64,000 bases of DNA from Camarhynchus parvulus (GCF_901933205.1 NC_044576.1:6109024-6173023); one strand, 5' to 3'; positions 1-13,445 are shown, numbered from the stretch's first letter. Translations and numbers: made by a program. The notes: generated from the sequence alone by a model not told the origin.

Positions 1-599
1 TGATTCATGTGAACTTGCTTTACTTCTCTGTTTTGGTTTGTTGCACAACTAGGCAAATGAGAAGGTGATAGTGGAGAGCCAGAGGGTCTGGGTCATTTGT
101 CAGGAGTGCTGAATTACAGGCTTTAAACTGGTTGTGAAACTGTTATGGTTTTATGAAAGCTGTTGAGAAAATTCATTAGAGGAAGTGGAAATTCTAGACA
201 AATGTCTTTGCTTGACATTTGTTGAATGTACTGTGTATTTCCAAAGTGAAATACTCTTTTTTATTTCTATTATTGGTCAATTGCTGTAGCTAATAAAGGT
301 GCTTTCTTTTTTTACACTAGACACCAGATCTAGATTTCATTCTGTGTGAACCAGCAGATTCTGTACTATTAGTGTCATATGGCAAGTCTGTGAAAACTGT
401 AAAACACCAGAAGACATTTAAAGTACTGCTAACATTTCAGAAATCAATGATTGAAATGTTCTGTAACAGAAAGTCTTTGTTGTAGGAATTAATTTGGTGT
501 GGCCAAGTTCTGATCACTCAGGGTGATATGTGTGCACCTTGCAATATGGTTGTGTTTTAGGTTTATGTTTGGCATTTTCTGACTACTTCTTCCCCCTAG
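1..599. other. RTKN2 intron, 3' part
   Basis: AT-rich sequence upstream of the first visible exon. It ends with a pyrimidine-rich stretch and the CTAG acceptor at 596-599. No coding frame or repeat was recognised in it. Confidence 0.6.
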
Positions 600-731
600 C
601 AAATGGTAGGGGATCTGACAAGCTGGAGGAGGCTGTATTGTGTACTGAGAGGTGGCAAACTCCTTTGTTATTACTCACCTGAAGAAATTGAGGCTAAAGT
701 GAAGCCAGCATTGACAGTTTCCATCAACAAG
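600..731 (+). CDS. RTKN2: RTKN2 coding exon: start of PH domain
   Basis: A 132-bp phase-0 exon of 44 codons. The acceptor is a pyrimidine run followed by AG at 598-599, and the donor GTAAAA starts at 732. It encodes QMVGDLTSWRRLYCVLRGGK, then a segment through YYSPEEIEAKVKPALTVSINK. This is the first beta strands of a pleckstrin homology domain, with the typical W-x-x-x-Y-C-V-L strand. In rhotekins this domain follows the anillin-like region and contributes to membrane and lipid association. The ATG at 603 is an internal Met codon, not the start of translation. Confidence 0.9.
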
Positions 732-2610
732 GTAAAATTGGTTGTATGGGGATTTTTTTGTTTGTTTTGTGGATTTTTTTTGGGGGGTGGTTAAAATTTA
801 TTATTTGGGGGGGCATTCTTTTTAGTTTAAGAAATATGTGCAGTTATTTGGGCTCTAAGCTGCTGGTATGCAGAGTGCTTTATAGGTAGAATGAGGGTGG
901 GATGTACTTCAGTGAAATTTGCAGTCCCCCAGCAGGAACATAACATTCCTTAGCTGTGGATGTAAATTCCTTCTATTGCATTAGACTGGTTAGCACAGAG
1001 GCAAAAAGGAGGGTGTTTTTCTATAGGAAAAGTAATAACCTTTTATATCACAGTTCTGTAAGACAGCCCTTGGAAATGTATTGCTTACAGTCCCCTAGCA
1101 ATGCTTTGGTAGACTTTTGTCCTCAGCAAGGTTAATTCCAACAAAAGCTTTTTTGTTGTTACACGTTATTTGGCCACAGTCTTAATTAGAAGGAGAAATG
1201 GAAAATTTTTCAAAATATTTTAGTGCCTTAAAATAAGCTGCTTTTCTTAATGCTGGTTTTGTCCAGAACATAATAACTTTGGAAACGCTGTTCTCTAGGA
1301 TGATATTATTGCTGTTGTTCATGCCCTGATTGAAAAACCTGAGTTTAAAATGTAATTGCTTACTATTTGGCCAAAGAAACTGTAATTAACCTGAAGTAAT
1401 ATTTAAATTAGGAAAGTAAATAAAAAACCAGCAACATGTAAATAAAAACAGTAACTTCCAATGTTATTGGAAGGACCTTCTAGAATGGCAAGCATTAAAG
1501 AGAACAGATGCTTTCAACAACTGGTTTTGGTGCAGGCACCAAGGGTTAATACCCCATAAGGATGGGCAGAGGAGTTAAATGCTGTTTGCAGTACTATGGC
1601 TGAGTTCATCTCACATAAGGGAACAGACCCATTTGGGAGCTGTGTTAAGCACAGGCTGCTCTGGGTTCTGCTGCTGCCCTGCAGTGCCAGGCAGGCCTGG
1701 GGCAGTGCTGGGGGCTCCAGGCAGGGCAGCTGGGGGCAGCAGGAGCCTTGGCCCCCACCCTGTTTGCCTTTCACCAATTCTCTTACCCCACTCATTACAT
1801 GGCTGCACAAACGCCTGGGCGGTGCAAGCACAGGGCTCAGCCCTGGCTGGGGACATGGGGGGGCAAGGGGTGACAAAGAATGATTCTTACAGCAGCAGAA
1901 TCAGCTCTAGGTGCCTTGAGTGTTCCTGGGAGAGGTGACTGCATTCTTGTTCAGAGTGAGACTGCTGTGGAGCCCACACATTTAAATGGATTGTAACAAT
2001 GTGACCTGTTTGTGTTAGGATGGTTTTTTTTAATTGCTAAGATTTAAATTGATTCCTTAAATAAAATTACCTGTTTTTCTAGTGCTATTTTTTCTTCCAA
2101 CTGTTCATACCATTACATTAAATAAATATTTATACTGTGATATATATTTAAGTAGGTTTACTTCTTCAGTCACTTTCAATTTCACTAAGTCAGCCTCTGC
2201 CACAAATCTGTTTTCCAGCTGTTCACAGTATCAGTTAAGAAATGGTAAACTTTTGTAAATTATAGAATGACTAAATAATTCTAAAACATGACAGGAATAT
2301 TTTTTAAAATTATCTATTATGCTGCCTCATGTCTTTCCTTGGTGTTCTCTGTTTTAGTCTAAATCCTGATTTTGCTTTTCCTTTTAAAATAACCATATTG
2401 TACTAAGATATTTTGCTCCTTCAAGTAACCTATGCACCTAGAACCTAAAATCCAGCTTGATAAGCCTTTGCTGAGAGATTGTCCTTATGTTTGCAGGGTA
2501 TCCTTAAAGCTAACATGTAAGAGGTACATGATTTATGTATCTTACACCATTTTACAAAAATATCAGGCTGCTGGAGAATGACTGTGAGAATTTCCTTCTT
2601 CAATGGAAAT

Positions 2611-2631
2611 AAAAAAAAAAAAAAAAAAAAA
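2611..2631. repeat. A21 homopolymer
   Basis: An uninterrupted run of 21 A residues inside the first visible RTKN2 intron. No transposon body was recognised directly upstream, so it is listed only as a mononucleotide microsatellite that is probably length-polymorphic. Confidence 0.9.
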
Positions 2632-5147
2632 GAAAATGCTATTGGAAACATATTTGGATTCTTTACTACTTAAACAGTTTCTCTTGAAAATAATTTAATG
2701 CCTGCAGATGTTTTCTGATTCCCTTGTTACGAAATGTCTCTTACGGATTAAATGGAAGCAGACTAATCGTATGGGCTTGTCTGCTACATGTTGTTAAAGA
2801 AATTTCACACAGCAATTTCAAAGTGAAAGTTGAGACTGAACATCAACTCTAGACATTCTAACTAAAATCTCTTTGGGTTGCATATGTGGCATTTTCATTT
2901 GTAATGTGAAGTTGATCCTTTACATGTAATTTAAAGATACTTTCTGAGAAGTAATGAAATCATCTGGATTTATGAGAAATTCTCTGGAAAATGTTCACAC
3001 CAATAGCTGTATTTCCAATTCCCTTTGAATTGAGACTTGAAGAAGCCATTAAGACCAGCAAAGTCATTACTTCAACTTTAGATGACTTCACTGCTACTGC
3101 TGTTGAGCAAGAATGGTTCTGCAGTTCCTATTATGCAAGTGCTACTGTTATTGTTCCAGCTAAATGTGATTATAACATATTATATTGCACAACTAAGTAG
3201 GAAAAGAGAAATGATATTTTCTGTAGCAAAGAAAATTTACTGGAATCCAATTTGAAGAAATATCCTTTATAGGCCAGTTCCTGATTTTTTTCAAGTTTTC
3301 TTTAATTTGAAATGAAAAATAAAGACCTTGCCTACGTGTGATAACTTAGTAAACTGGTCCATGTTCCAGCAGTTCATGTTAGTTGCTGAGTGTTTGGAAT
3401 ACATAATCTACTGTGTTTGGTTCATAGATTATAAAACTTTTTTTGTGCCATGGGTGCCTGAAGCTTGAGGGATTCTGGGATCTTGCTTCAAATTGCTGTA
3501 GTCCCACGATTTCCTTCCTGGCATATTTTGCCCATGCAGGCTTTGTCCCGGGGCTCTCTCTGTGCCCCTGCTGATGGCTGAGGGGAGCAGGGTGAGGAGT
3601 GAGGGTTTGCAGGCTCAGGGCCATGGGAACACTGCTGATCAGTGCAGCAGGAGCAGAGACACAAAATCAATTACCTTGAATGACAATCATTGGCGGTACA
3701 GCTGTTCTGCCTAGGTCAGGTACAGGACTTTGTTGGAAAATGTGGTGATAATTGCAGCAGTGTAACTTCAGGGGAACCATCCATATTTCTAGTGAAGCAG
3801 GGAGTTCATCCTTGGGCTGGAGCAGAGGAATATGGGTGTCAGTTCTGGACCATGTGAGCTTTTAGGGAGCCAGCAACATGAGTAATATTCACAGTGTGTG
3901 TTGGGGAACTCCAGCACAGGGAAATGAGATAAGCCCTGAAAATATCTGTATTCTCTATAGTAAGGACTTTGTCCCACTGGTTGGCTTAGGAAAAGCCTTC
4001 ATAGCTGTGAAAATGTATTGGAAAAGCACAGACTAGTTAAGTACCTCCAAATGTCTGGTATCTCATATCCCATTACTCAGTTTAGTCTTGCAGTTGCTTA
4101 AGAGAGGTTGTGGATGCAGGCCGGGGAAGCAGGTAGAACACCCAGATCCTTGTACCACACATGCTTAAACTCAGCAGTTTGAAAGCTGCTTTATTGGCTC
4201 ATTATTGCTTCACAAAATGCTTGCTGGTCATGTATTGCTATCTCCTTTTCCATGTTTTCAGCTGCTGCATTGCTCCCAAGAACAATGGCACAGAGATCCT
4301 AATATTGCTTATCCATGTCATACTCACACGTTGTACTGACCGGCCAGTGGCCATGAGGATGTCACATTAGTGCAAGCTCACAAAACAAGGAAGGGACAAA
4401 ACATTAGCTGATAGACTGAATTTGATCTTCTGCATTAATGTGTTTGAAAGCCATAATTTGAAATGTAACCATTTTTATCTTGCTTGCCTAAAAAAAAAAA
4501 ATCATGGACATTATTAATATTACAACAGAAACCAATGCCTGTAGAGGTTATACTTGCTTTCAGTGTTGTACTGAATTTCAGTTTGGTTTATTTTTTTGTA
4601 CTAAAAACATGAAGAGAGTTTGTTATATGTCATTTGATTTGTTTAACCTTAAAATAGATACACAGAACTTGGTCTCTACGTTATTCAATATTTTTAAGAG
4701 CTGTAATTTGTTCTGATGTCTTAAAATGGTCTTTATAACCAGTGCTTCTCGGTGTGTCAGGAATGGCTTATCAGGAAAATGTTGTACTTCAGCAGTAAAA
4801 AAGTTCTCTCTGTGTCTTCTTCTTAGCTTAAAATATAAACTTTCCAGAGAGGTACTATCAGGCAAAGAGATTTTATTTGTGGGCAGAAATATAGAGTAAG
4901 GTTGGTATTTACAAATACCATATATTTTTCCCTTTTAGTCTTTCCCCATCTTCAAAGAAACAGTCTTTTGCATAAAGAATATAAAACTGGCTTCAGCCTC
5001 CCCAGAAGAGTCACTTGAGTTCAAGATTCAATTGTTTTCCTGTTGCCATCCACTGATTGTTCTGCTCTTTCCAATTGCTACAGCAGATTTGGTTCAGTTT
5101 TTTTATAAGACTGGGAAAGATATTATTACAACATGGTAAATTAAAAC

Positions 5148-5230
5148 ACTTTTTGTTGTGTTTTTTGGGGTGGTTTTTCTGCTTGTTTTGTTTTGTTTTT
5201 AATAGCTTTTTGTTGGTTTGGGTTTTGCTT
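5148..5230. repeat. G/T-rich low-complexity tract
   Basis: About 80 bp made almost only of T and G in GTTTT, GGTTT and TTTTTG words. Similar tracts recur at 24911-24991, at 39937-40020 and, on the opposite strand, at 58041-58143. Confidence 0.7.
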
Positions 5231-7247
5231 TTATGAAGTGGAACTGGGCATGTCGTGTAATTCACCCAAGCCTGACAAATGCATCAGCCCATTGCTGCAA
5301 TGGCATCTCGTCTGACTGCTGAAATATTCAAGCATCAGATAGAGACTGTTGTTTGAGGATTCATCTCCTTTGAATAATACCACAGCTGTGGGATAAAACC
5401 TGCAGCAAACATCATTAAATAAACTTGTGTGTATGGTATGCTTGAAGTTCTTACCTGTCAAATGTTAATCTATTTGATTTCATTTTTTGCTGGTATCTAT
5501 GGTTACCTGAGTTAATGGGATATAGAGCACTGATGGATGAATTACTTCATCTCCTATTTTTAGATAGAAGAATTTAAATGAACATATCCATCAGATATGC
5601 TACAAGCAGTTGTTGGTATTTCAAATGGTTACTTCAGCAATGCATTTAAAATCTGGGGAATGGTCTGTAGAGTAACTTTTGTTTTTCTGAGTATCGGAAC
5701 TAGGCTTATTCCCATGGGATCCCATGCGTAAACTTAATTTCTGTAGGTGTATGTTTAATGTCTTTAGCAGATGTTTGACATTTGCTTGAGTTGCGTAGAA
5801 GGGAACTGGTTGTTCTGTCCTCCCTGATTTTGAGGAGCCACCTTTGTGGTCAGGTTCCCTGTCCATCCAGACAGGAGATGTTTGAACACAGCCCCAGCTG
5901 TGAGTGAGGCTTCCTTCAAATCCTGGGCACTGCCCATGCCAGGAGTGCCCCGGGATGGCAGGGGGGCAGTGCAGGCTCCTGCTGTGTGTTAGGTGTCCTC
6001 ATGTCCTGCTGGGTGCCAGGGCTGGCTGCAGGGGGCTGCCTGCTGCCCTGGCACCAAAACTCACTACTCTGCTCTCCTGGGTGTGCCAGAAATTCTCTGA
6101 GGAACAGTGCTGTAATGGGCTGCTGCCTGTTCAGTCAGCTCAAGTTGCATGTGCAAAGATATTCCCAGGGCTTCTACTTTACTTCTACAAATAAAGTGAT
6201 GTTAATTGTTATAATTTGCTTATCATGTTGTGATGAGCAGCAATGTTGACCAGTTACCTTCTGGAATTCTTTTAGTTGTGTTTTAGCTAAACTTAAAGCT
6301 TTTAGCATTTTACACACACACAAAAATCACTGAGTTAGGGATAAGTGGTTTTTTTTTTAAATTGTAGTAATGCTATAACAAAGAAAGTAAATACTGTGAA
6401 AATACCACTGGATCTAGTCTAGAGCAATTGAACTATGTCCCTGAACAGAAGGAAAAATCTTAACAGTGCTGCTGTGTAATCTGAGAGCTTTTCTAACTCT
6501 ACCTGAAGAGATTTTTTAGACTTGTGTTATACTTCTTGGATATATACACACATTTAATTATTTCTATGTAGCTTTTCCTAATTAAGTTAAAACTAAAATG
6601 TCTATTTTAAAATGGGAAATAGTTTTATTTCTATTAGAGCAAAATCTTATTCTAGTAGAACTGTGTGGGTTACTGCTACAAATGCCCCTTTAAAGATGGC
6701 CTAGGTAAGTTTCTTTTTAATTTTCTCTTCACTGTTGTATTACCCTGAATGGCCTGATGCGCTGAGATGAACATTAAAAGGATACAAGTTTACAATTCAG
6801 TGGGTAAGCAATGGCCCACAGAAGTGCAGTAGGAGGTGTAAATGGTGGCTGTAATAATGTGGTTGTCCATCTGAATTGTTTGGAAAAAAGGAGCTGCTTG
6901 CTGTTATTGTAGATTATTCACTAAACTGCTGTGGAGAAGAGTGAGCAGTATGAGATGAGCTGGTGAAGGTAGAGAGAGGGGGAACACAGAATTACAGTAC
7001 ATTCTGTAATTCAGACTGAACTGTGATAATTGTGCTTTATTCCCTTATTTTTCATGTTTTATGCCATTTTAACAGTTTTATGATAAAATAATTTTATAAT
7101 CAGTTCCTGGCGCTGGCTCTTCTTTTTCAATTAGGTATTAATCTGAAGTAGACAAAAAGGCAAATTCTACCTTCCTTACACTGTCATTGGCCCTAAGTTG
7201 ATGGCAGTGTGAAGCAATAAGTCATTAGCACAGTTTGTTGTTCCTAG

Positions 7248-7413
7248 GAAACCAGGATTCGAGCTGTGGATAAGGACTCCAAGAGAAGAGCCAATAACTT
7301 CTCTGTTATCAACCCCGTGTCTGGAGAGGGTGTGACACAACGTTTTGCTACTGACAGTAGGGATGAACTTCATCAGTGGATGGAGGCTTTCTGGCAGCAC
7401 TTTTATGATCTGA
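7248..7413 (+). CDS. RTKN2: RTKN2 coding exon: end of PH domain
   Basis: A 166-bp exon entering in phase 0 and leaving one base into a codon. The acceptor is TTCCTAG at 7241-7247 and the donor GTAAGT starts at 7414. It reads ETRIRAVDKDSKRRANNFSV, then INPVSGEGVTQRFATDSRDE, and ends with LHQWMEAFWQHFYDL. The last stretch is the C-terminal alpha helix of the PH domain with its near-invariant Trp. It joins in frame to the exon at 9327, with A|GC giving Ser. Confidence 0.92.
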
Positions 7414-9326
7414 GTAAGTAAGCAGGCAGTGCTGGCAGTGTGCCCTCCGAATGGGGCATTATGTAACATCAAAGGGATCTTTGAGCAATTCGAATTGCAA
7501 TTGCCTCACAAGCCTTTGTTTGCAGGAATGAAAAGAAATATGTTCTCTGGGATAATACTGGGTGGTGGTCTAAGTCGTTGCAAGGCAAATATTTGACTAA
7601 ACCAAAGTCCATGTGTTCTTGCAGGAAATCAGAGGCAGAGTAAGTCCATCAATCTCAAAAAACCTTGTTCTCTTAGCAGTGTTCTTGATAATGTTTTTAA
7701 AGACTGATAAATTCTCACCATCTCTTCCTCTTCCCACTGTAGTGGGAGGAGTCCACCTCTGCCTGGGCATCCAACCAGTGGTGTGCTAGTTTGGTGAGAT
7801 CCTGCAAGCGCAAAACCTTAGTATGGAAGCCTTAGTGATAAGCAGTGAGGATGCTGGAATCGTGTGGGGCCTTGGCTAGGATGTGGATTCAGCCAGCTCT
7901 TGGAAGCACTCACAAGTAAACTTGCGGTTTCCTTGCTCAGCAGTGTTATGGATGAATTAAATTACTACTTGTTATAACAGGGATTGCTTAATTCTGTGTA
8001 GTTCAAAGGTTTTGGTAGCCCTCATCACATGGGAGTATGCTCACCCAGCCACAGTCCATCCAGCTGGGCAAATACACACTGCTTACCTGGACCTGGTAAA
8101 AGCTGCACCTCAGCCTTTGTAACAGGTGTTAAAGGGTTACCCTGATCCTTTGGCAAACCTCTGGAACAACCCTGATCTTACATGGCAGAGGAACTCATTT
8201 ATTGGTGTGAAATATTGTTGAAGTTGTGTATTGCGCTCCTTGTTTATCACCAAATCTTTATTATAAAAACTACATAGATTCATTTGCCTGTGTCTTTTTT
8301 CTCTGCTTTCTGCTTGACTCGCAGATTTACTGAGAGTAGAGACTGTCAGATTTTATGCTGCCATTGACAAAGTAGACTTGCTTCCTGATAGGCATTTTTA
8401 TCAGGTCAGAAAACAAAACCAGGTCAATTAATGAAATATCAGTCTTTAGTCAGAGACAACACCAATCAAATAATTGAATTGAGGTTGTAGAAACTCAGAG
8501 TCATAGTTGTATTTCCAGTCATTTCTAACTTTGATTTACAGTAAGAAAAAGCACTATCAATTAAAGAAGCACACCAGGCAAAAACTAGGGCATCCTCTTT
8601 AAATTATCTGTAGAGTAGGGTAAAATATCTACTTCTTATTCATTATAGATAGAATACTACCCACAGATTTTTTGAGACATTTTCTTTGGATTCAGAAAAA
8701 AAATGGGTCACTTGGCATTTAAATGCCTTTTTTCTTCCCTGGTTCTAAAATTCTCTTAAAATTAATGTGCTCAGAAAACTTGGAATGATTGGTATGAACA
8801 AAGTAATTTTACTGTGTCTTGTTTTCCTTAAGGTCAAAATCTATTAATAGAAAAAGAGGTTTCCTTGTCTGCTAAAGGATAAAAGGCATGATATCCTCTA
8901 TTAAAAACAGAATGTTCCTTTGCCATGACATTGTAACATTGCTGTATAACATCTGGCTTGCAGGATATTGGAGGCTGTTCCTGATAACTTGATGAAGCTT
9001 CCCAAACCTTAAATTTTTTTCTTTTTTTCCCCCTTGGATTTATACTGTTTGGGGATTTGAAGGCAAATTATGATCTTTAGCCATCATAGTGTAATAGTAA
9101 TGCTGGGATGCATAAATTCCAGCTAGGATCTTATGACCTTTGTGCTAAGAGAATGAATACAGAGGTGAAAATATAAATGCATCCTGAGCATTCCTGCTAA
9201 ACAAAAGTAAATTCTCACTGTTTAGTATTACTTTGGAGATAGTTTCCTGACACAACCTAATAACTTCCATTTTTTTTCCAGGCTGATGTGTTTAAGTTCC
9301 AGTCATTGTTCTCTTTTCTCTCTCAG
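7414..9326 (+). other. RTKN2 intron (1.9 kb)
   Basis: GT-AG intron. Nothing coding was seen and no transposon was recognised. Most of it is AT-rich unique-looking sequence. Confidence 0.7.
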
Positions 9327-9434
9327 GCCAGTGGAAGCATTGTTGTGAGGAACTTATGAAAATTGAGATTATGTCACCACGGAAACCACCTTTGTTCTTG
9401 ACAAAGGAAGCGACCTCCGTCTACCATGATATGA
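9327..9434 (+). CDS. RTKN2: RTKN2 coding exon: post-PH segment
   Basis: A 108-bp exon that enters and leaves one base into a codon. The acceptor is CTCAG at 9322-9326 and the donor GTAAGT starts at 9435. It encodes QWKHCCEELMKIEIMSPRK followed by PPLFLTKEATSVYHDM. This conserved segment directly after the PH domain is diagnostic for rhotekins. It joins to the terminal exon through A|GC (Ser). Confidence 0.92.
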
Positions 9435-11396
9435 GTAAGTGGGATTTGCCTTTTCAAGTTGCAGAGTAACAGAAACAACATTGTCTGAATTCAGATGGCT
9501 TCTGGTGTTGGTGGTGAAATACTGAGTTTTTCAAGGACAATTCAGACAATGAAAGAGCAACATAACTGCATACCAAGGAGTTAGTATTAAATCTGAATTT
9601 GTAATAGTGCAAATAATGAATACATTTTTATACCTTGAGCTAAAAAATCTGCAGTCTACCCTGAACACACTCAAAACAGCTGTCACTAGAAATAAACACT
9701 CATGGTAGGAGTAGTATACAGCTCAGGGAATGTAAAGGTAAAATAGTCCAGCTTGCAAACCAATTGCATGAAATTAATCTGCCATTCTTACAGCTATTTG
9801 AAGGCTTACCTGGCGTAACTTACCTAATTTTTTGGTCTTTGGTAATGATGTTGAAAAATATGCTTGGAAAATCTAGCTAGAGCATATCTGGGACTTGTAT
9901 TTTTGCAGAGAAAAATGGTATGCAGCAGGATTTTTTTAATAGTTTTGTTACAGAAATAATATTTACAGACTAGAAAAAGTAGGTCACTTTGTTTTACTGG
10001 ATCCCATGCAGTATTGACTGAGAAACACTGTACAACTCTAAATGCCTGACTGCTTGCTGCTTGGGATGGAGCTGTGATGATGCTCAAAATGCCATGTGGG
10101 TCACTGAGTTACCATGCATCAGAGCACTGAACAGTCAGGTTTTATCTAAGCTGTGAATGCAGAGCAGAAATGCAGTAAATGAACCACACAGAAGCTTTAC
10201 AAAGGTAACATGGTAGCATAATTCCACTGATACACATGTACTTCAGTGAGGAGCAGAACACAAACTCCATTTCACTCTTAATACACCATTTTTTCCTGGG
10301 TTATATATGGTATTTGTAGCATCCTGTACCCAGCACTGGTGAGGCACCTCAAATCCTGTGCTCAGTTTTGGGCCCCTCACTACAAGAAAGACACTGAGGG
10401 GCTGGAGTGTGTCCAGAGAAGGGCAGTGGAGCTGGGAAAGGCTCTGGAGCACACAGGAGATGAGGAGTGCCTGAGGGAGCTGGGGGTGTTCAGCCTGAAG
10501 AAAAGGAGGCTCGAGGGGACCTTATGGCTCTCTACAAGTACGTGGAAGGAGATTGTAGCCAGGGGGGATTCAGTCCCTTTTCTCAAGTAAGGAGTAATAG
10601 GACAAGAGGAAACAACCTCCAGTTGCCCCAGGGGAGGTTTAGATTGGATATTAGGAAGAATTTCTTCACAGAAGGGGTTATCAAGCAGAGGCACAGGCTG
10701 CAGTGGTGGGGACACCATTTTGGAGGTATTTGAAAGGCAGGTGCAGATGTGGTGCTTAGGGACATGGGTTGGTGGTGGACTTGGCAGGGTTCACAGTTGG
10801 ACTTGGTGACCTTTAAAGGCCTTTTCCAACCTACACTGCTCTGTGATTCTATTGAAAATCAGGTACTGCTGCTGTTTGAGGCTGGCACTACTGCAGTACA
10901 CATGGAAAACTCAGTAAGAAGAATAAGAAATGGAGCAAGGCAGTCCTGAGGCACATAGAGAAAAATGATATATGCCAAGATGTCCCGCTTTCTACAGGCT
11001 GGCAGCACAGGACTATTTAGTTAGACTTTCATGGGCCTCCTGTGAAACAAAATTTTCAAAGCACTATACAACAAAATGTATTTAATAACTAATACATACA
11101 GGTTTCCATATAGTACCTTATTTTTTCTTTTACTTGGAAAGAAATATCAGTGCCTACCCTGCTGCCTCAATGCCAGCTGTCACAAAAATAATTCCCTCCT
11201 GTCACCTCAGTTTTCTCTTGGACAGCATATGTAACTATTTTCCATTTCATCCATTAATACTCTTAGTAGTTCAGACTTGATGAGACAGTTAATACAATGA
11301 TAGCTTTGTATTTGGAGTAGTAATAAGAAAATAGATAGAAGTAAAATCAGTGGTGGTGTTTTAATCTGGGTTAATTGCTGTCCCTTAAAATTACAG
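9435..11396 (+). other. RTKN2 last intron, containing a CR1
   Basis: GT-AG intron of about 1.96 kb. A same-strand CR1 LINE fragment occupies 10329-10853. The rest is AT-rich with nothing recognised. Confidence 0.75.
10329..10853 (+). mobile_element. CR1 LINE 3' fragment, sense
   Basis: Classic avian CR1 3' end. It starts at CAGCACTGGTGAGGC, continues through CAGTTTTGGGCCCCTCACTA, AGGGCAGTGGAGCTGG and AGGAAGAATTTCTTCACAGA, and ends with CCTTTTCCAACCTACACTG and the TGATTCTATT tail. It is about 525 bp long, 5'-truncated and in the same orientation as RTKN2. The open frames here (for example 10380-10718 minus) are remnants or chance, with no complete reverse-transcriptase ORF. Confidence 0.95.
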
Positions 11397-11950
11397 GCAT
11401 TGATTCTCCAGTGAAACCTGAGGGCTTAGCTGATATCATACATAGGAAAATTGAAGAGAGCGATGGTGAGTTCCTTCTTGGCCAGCAGAAAGAGCCTGCA
11501 TCTGCCCTGTGGGCATCACTCTTTGATGGATCTCATGAGATGACTGTTCAGAAAAACACGCATCTGGACCCAAAAAGAGATACTACCAGTCCTAATGACA
11601 GCAGAGGAAAGAAAAGAAGAGCTCCACCTCCACCCTCTGATAAGTCACCCTACAGTGCAGAAGCCCAGGTGAACACAGAGCAGTTGGGCAAGGAAAACTG
11701 GAGGAAGCCTGACCACACACCTGCCTGTAGTGCTTCCTTTGAGTCAGTGTTAGCTACAAAAATGCAGCAGCTGCAAACCCCCATTGCTCCTCCTCGCAAA
11801 ATTGGTCTTTGTGGGAAAAGTGATTTAGCTGGCCTGGGGAATCCCATTTCTCTGCTGAGCAAGACCGAGTCTGAAACCAAAGCAGTCCCAACCCCTAGAC
11901 ATAAAGGCATCGCAGAAATACTAGACCCCAGGTCCTGGTTGCATCCATAG
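11397..11950 (+). CDS. RTKN2: RTKN2 terminal coding exon
   Basis: The exon starts after TTACAG at 11391-11396. The frame is set by the split Ser codon from the previous exon and runs to the TAG at 11948-11950, giving 183 whole residues. It encodes the C-terminal tail: IDSPVKPEGLADIIHRKIEE, a basic proline-rich stretch GKKRRAPPPPSDK, a second motif PIAPPRK, and a conserved end near GIAEILDPRSWL. Tails of this kind are predicted to be disordered and may bind SH3 or PDZ partners, which is inference. Open frame upstream of 11397 is intronic. Confidence 0.92.
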
Positions 11951-13445
11951 GCATCATATTTAGCTTAGAGGAGTCTTTGGAATTTAAAGTTTCTCAGCCT
12001 TCTCCTAATACCCTAATAGATTTTAGCATTTAGCTCAAGTGTTTCCTGTGAGCCAGGGCATTACTGCTAGCTGCAGTCTCAGCTGTATTCATTAGTGCTG
12101 TATCTAAATAATTGCACTAGAATGGGGGGTTGTTTCTCTGTCTGGAGTAACAGTGCTATTTCTGAAAACAATAGTTCAGTACTTTCCTCTTGAAAAAACC
12201 ACAGTGTTCAGGGTAACCTCAGCTGTCCCCACAGCAGGGATGTTACCAGTGCTTTCTACCAGTCCCTCAGCTTAGCCCATCCACAACTCCTCAGACTACT
12301 CAAGTGGGAATTCGCACATATTCAGCACAGATCTTGCAAAGCTGATTTTCTTGGGCTCCATGCTTGCTGCATCCTCTCCATCCCTTGCTGTTTAGGAAAC
12401 GCTGCCTATATGGTAATCAAGTATGAAAAGCTTTTGTGCTGTTCTGAATGGCTCTGTAACTCCATACAAATTTCTGAGGCAGTTCTCTCAATTTAGTGTG
12501 GAATTTCCCAAGTTCCTGCTGGTTCATGTGCAATTGGAATGGACCAGAATTATCTGTCTTTGAGCAAGAATGTGATCCATCACTGCTGTTTTATTTTGGG
12601 CTAAGACAAGCGTTTAAAAGCAGTTGCTTGGGTATGTGCACGTGCTCATCTTACGTTTGTTTTTCCTGACAAAAGTGGGTCTGTAACACAGCTCCTCCTT
12701 TGTGGAGCCTCTCAGCTGTTCCTGCTAGGGAGCTGGTTTGTAAACAGGCAGTGCTACTGGTAAGCAAACAGGGCTTTTCACCACTTGTTCCTTCTGCAAT
12801 AGCAGAGAATAAGCACTTCAGGTGAAGACACTGAACTTTGAGATTCTTTCATCAGACTGTTCACCAGTTCTATAAGAACTATGGGTTGTTAGGGTTCCTG
12901 TGGCACCTGCAAAACATCTACTGCATAAGAAAAAGCTGTGATCTCTTGGATCCACAGCTTAAATACCCAGCCATTTCCTTGATGCATTTGTCTCAGATGC
13001 TGGAACTTATCCAAGGGCGAAGGTCTGCTTGCAGTTCTCCCTCTGGAGACTTGGTGCTCAGACCTGTTTTGAGAGGGTTGTATCAGCAACTGTATACACA
13101 CAGTTCATTATTTATTTATTTTATTTCCCAAAATGTGGATGGCTGTGGGAGCTTTACCATTTCTCCATAAGATACTGTGGGTATGGTTGGTTGGTGGTTT
13201 TATTTTATTTAATTTTTTGTCTTCAGCTAAGTTCTTGGCTCCACAGTTGTGAAGGTATCTGCTGAATTCCCTCAGTAGTTCATTTGGGATGGGGTTGAGA
13301 GGCAGGTTTCATTTACAAATCCTTTTGCAGGATTAGAGCCCTTTGTTCTAGAATGTCCTTGTTCATTCTTCATTTAATCACGTTCCATTTTCCCTCTGAA
13401 ACAACCATAATCATTCTTACAATAAATCATGCTGTTACTTAAGTG
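11951..13445 (+). other. RTKN2: Probable RTKN2 3' UTR
   Basis: Sequence after the RTKN2 stop. The first canonical AATAAA seen downstream is at 13421-13426, so this is one plausible transcript end. Later AATAAA hexamers at 15209, 16142 and 16784 could be used instead. No open frame of note; the minus-strand and plus-strand frames here are chance. Confidence 0.35.
13421..13426 (+). terminator. Candidate RTKN2 polyadenylation signal
   Basis: Canonical AATAAA about 1.47 kb after the RTKN2 stop. Used here as a candidate because it is the first one. No transcript evidence is available. Confidence 0.35.

Larger units (their letters stand above)
732..7247 (+). other. RTKN2 intron (6.5 kb)
   Basis: Non-coding sequence with GT at 732 and AG at 7246-7247. 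It holds a GC-richer patch at about 1640-1880 with overlapping chance frames on both strands, an A21 homopolymer at 2611-2631, and G/T-rich low-complexity sequence at about 5148-5230. No additional exon or well-preserved transposon was recognised. Confidence 0.7.
1..13445 (+). other. RTKN2: RTKN2 gene, 3' half (extends left of window)
   Basis: Four plus-strand exons joined in matching phase encode about 319 residues of rhotekin-2, compared with about 609 for the human protein. The N-terminal HR1/Rho-binding and anillin-like parts must lie left of the window. All introns have GT-AG ends. The identity rests on the recognisable PH-domain and post-PH sequence (residue strings such as SWRRLYCVLRGGK and IMSPRKPPLFLTKEATS) and on the neighbouring ARID5B gene. 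The right end is only an estimate, based on an AATAAA at 13421-13426. Confidence 0.85.
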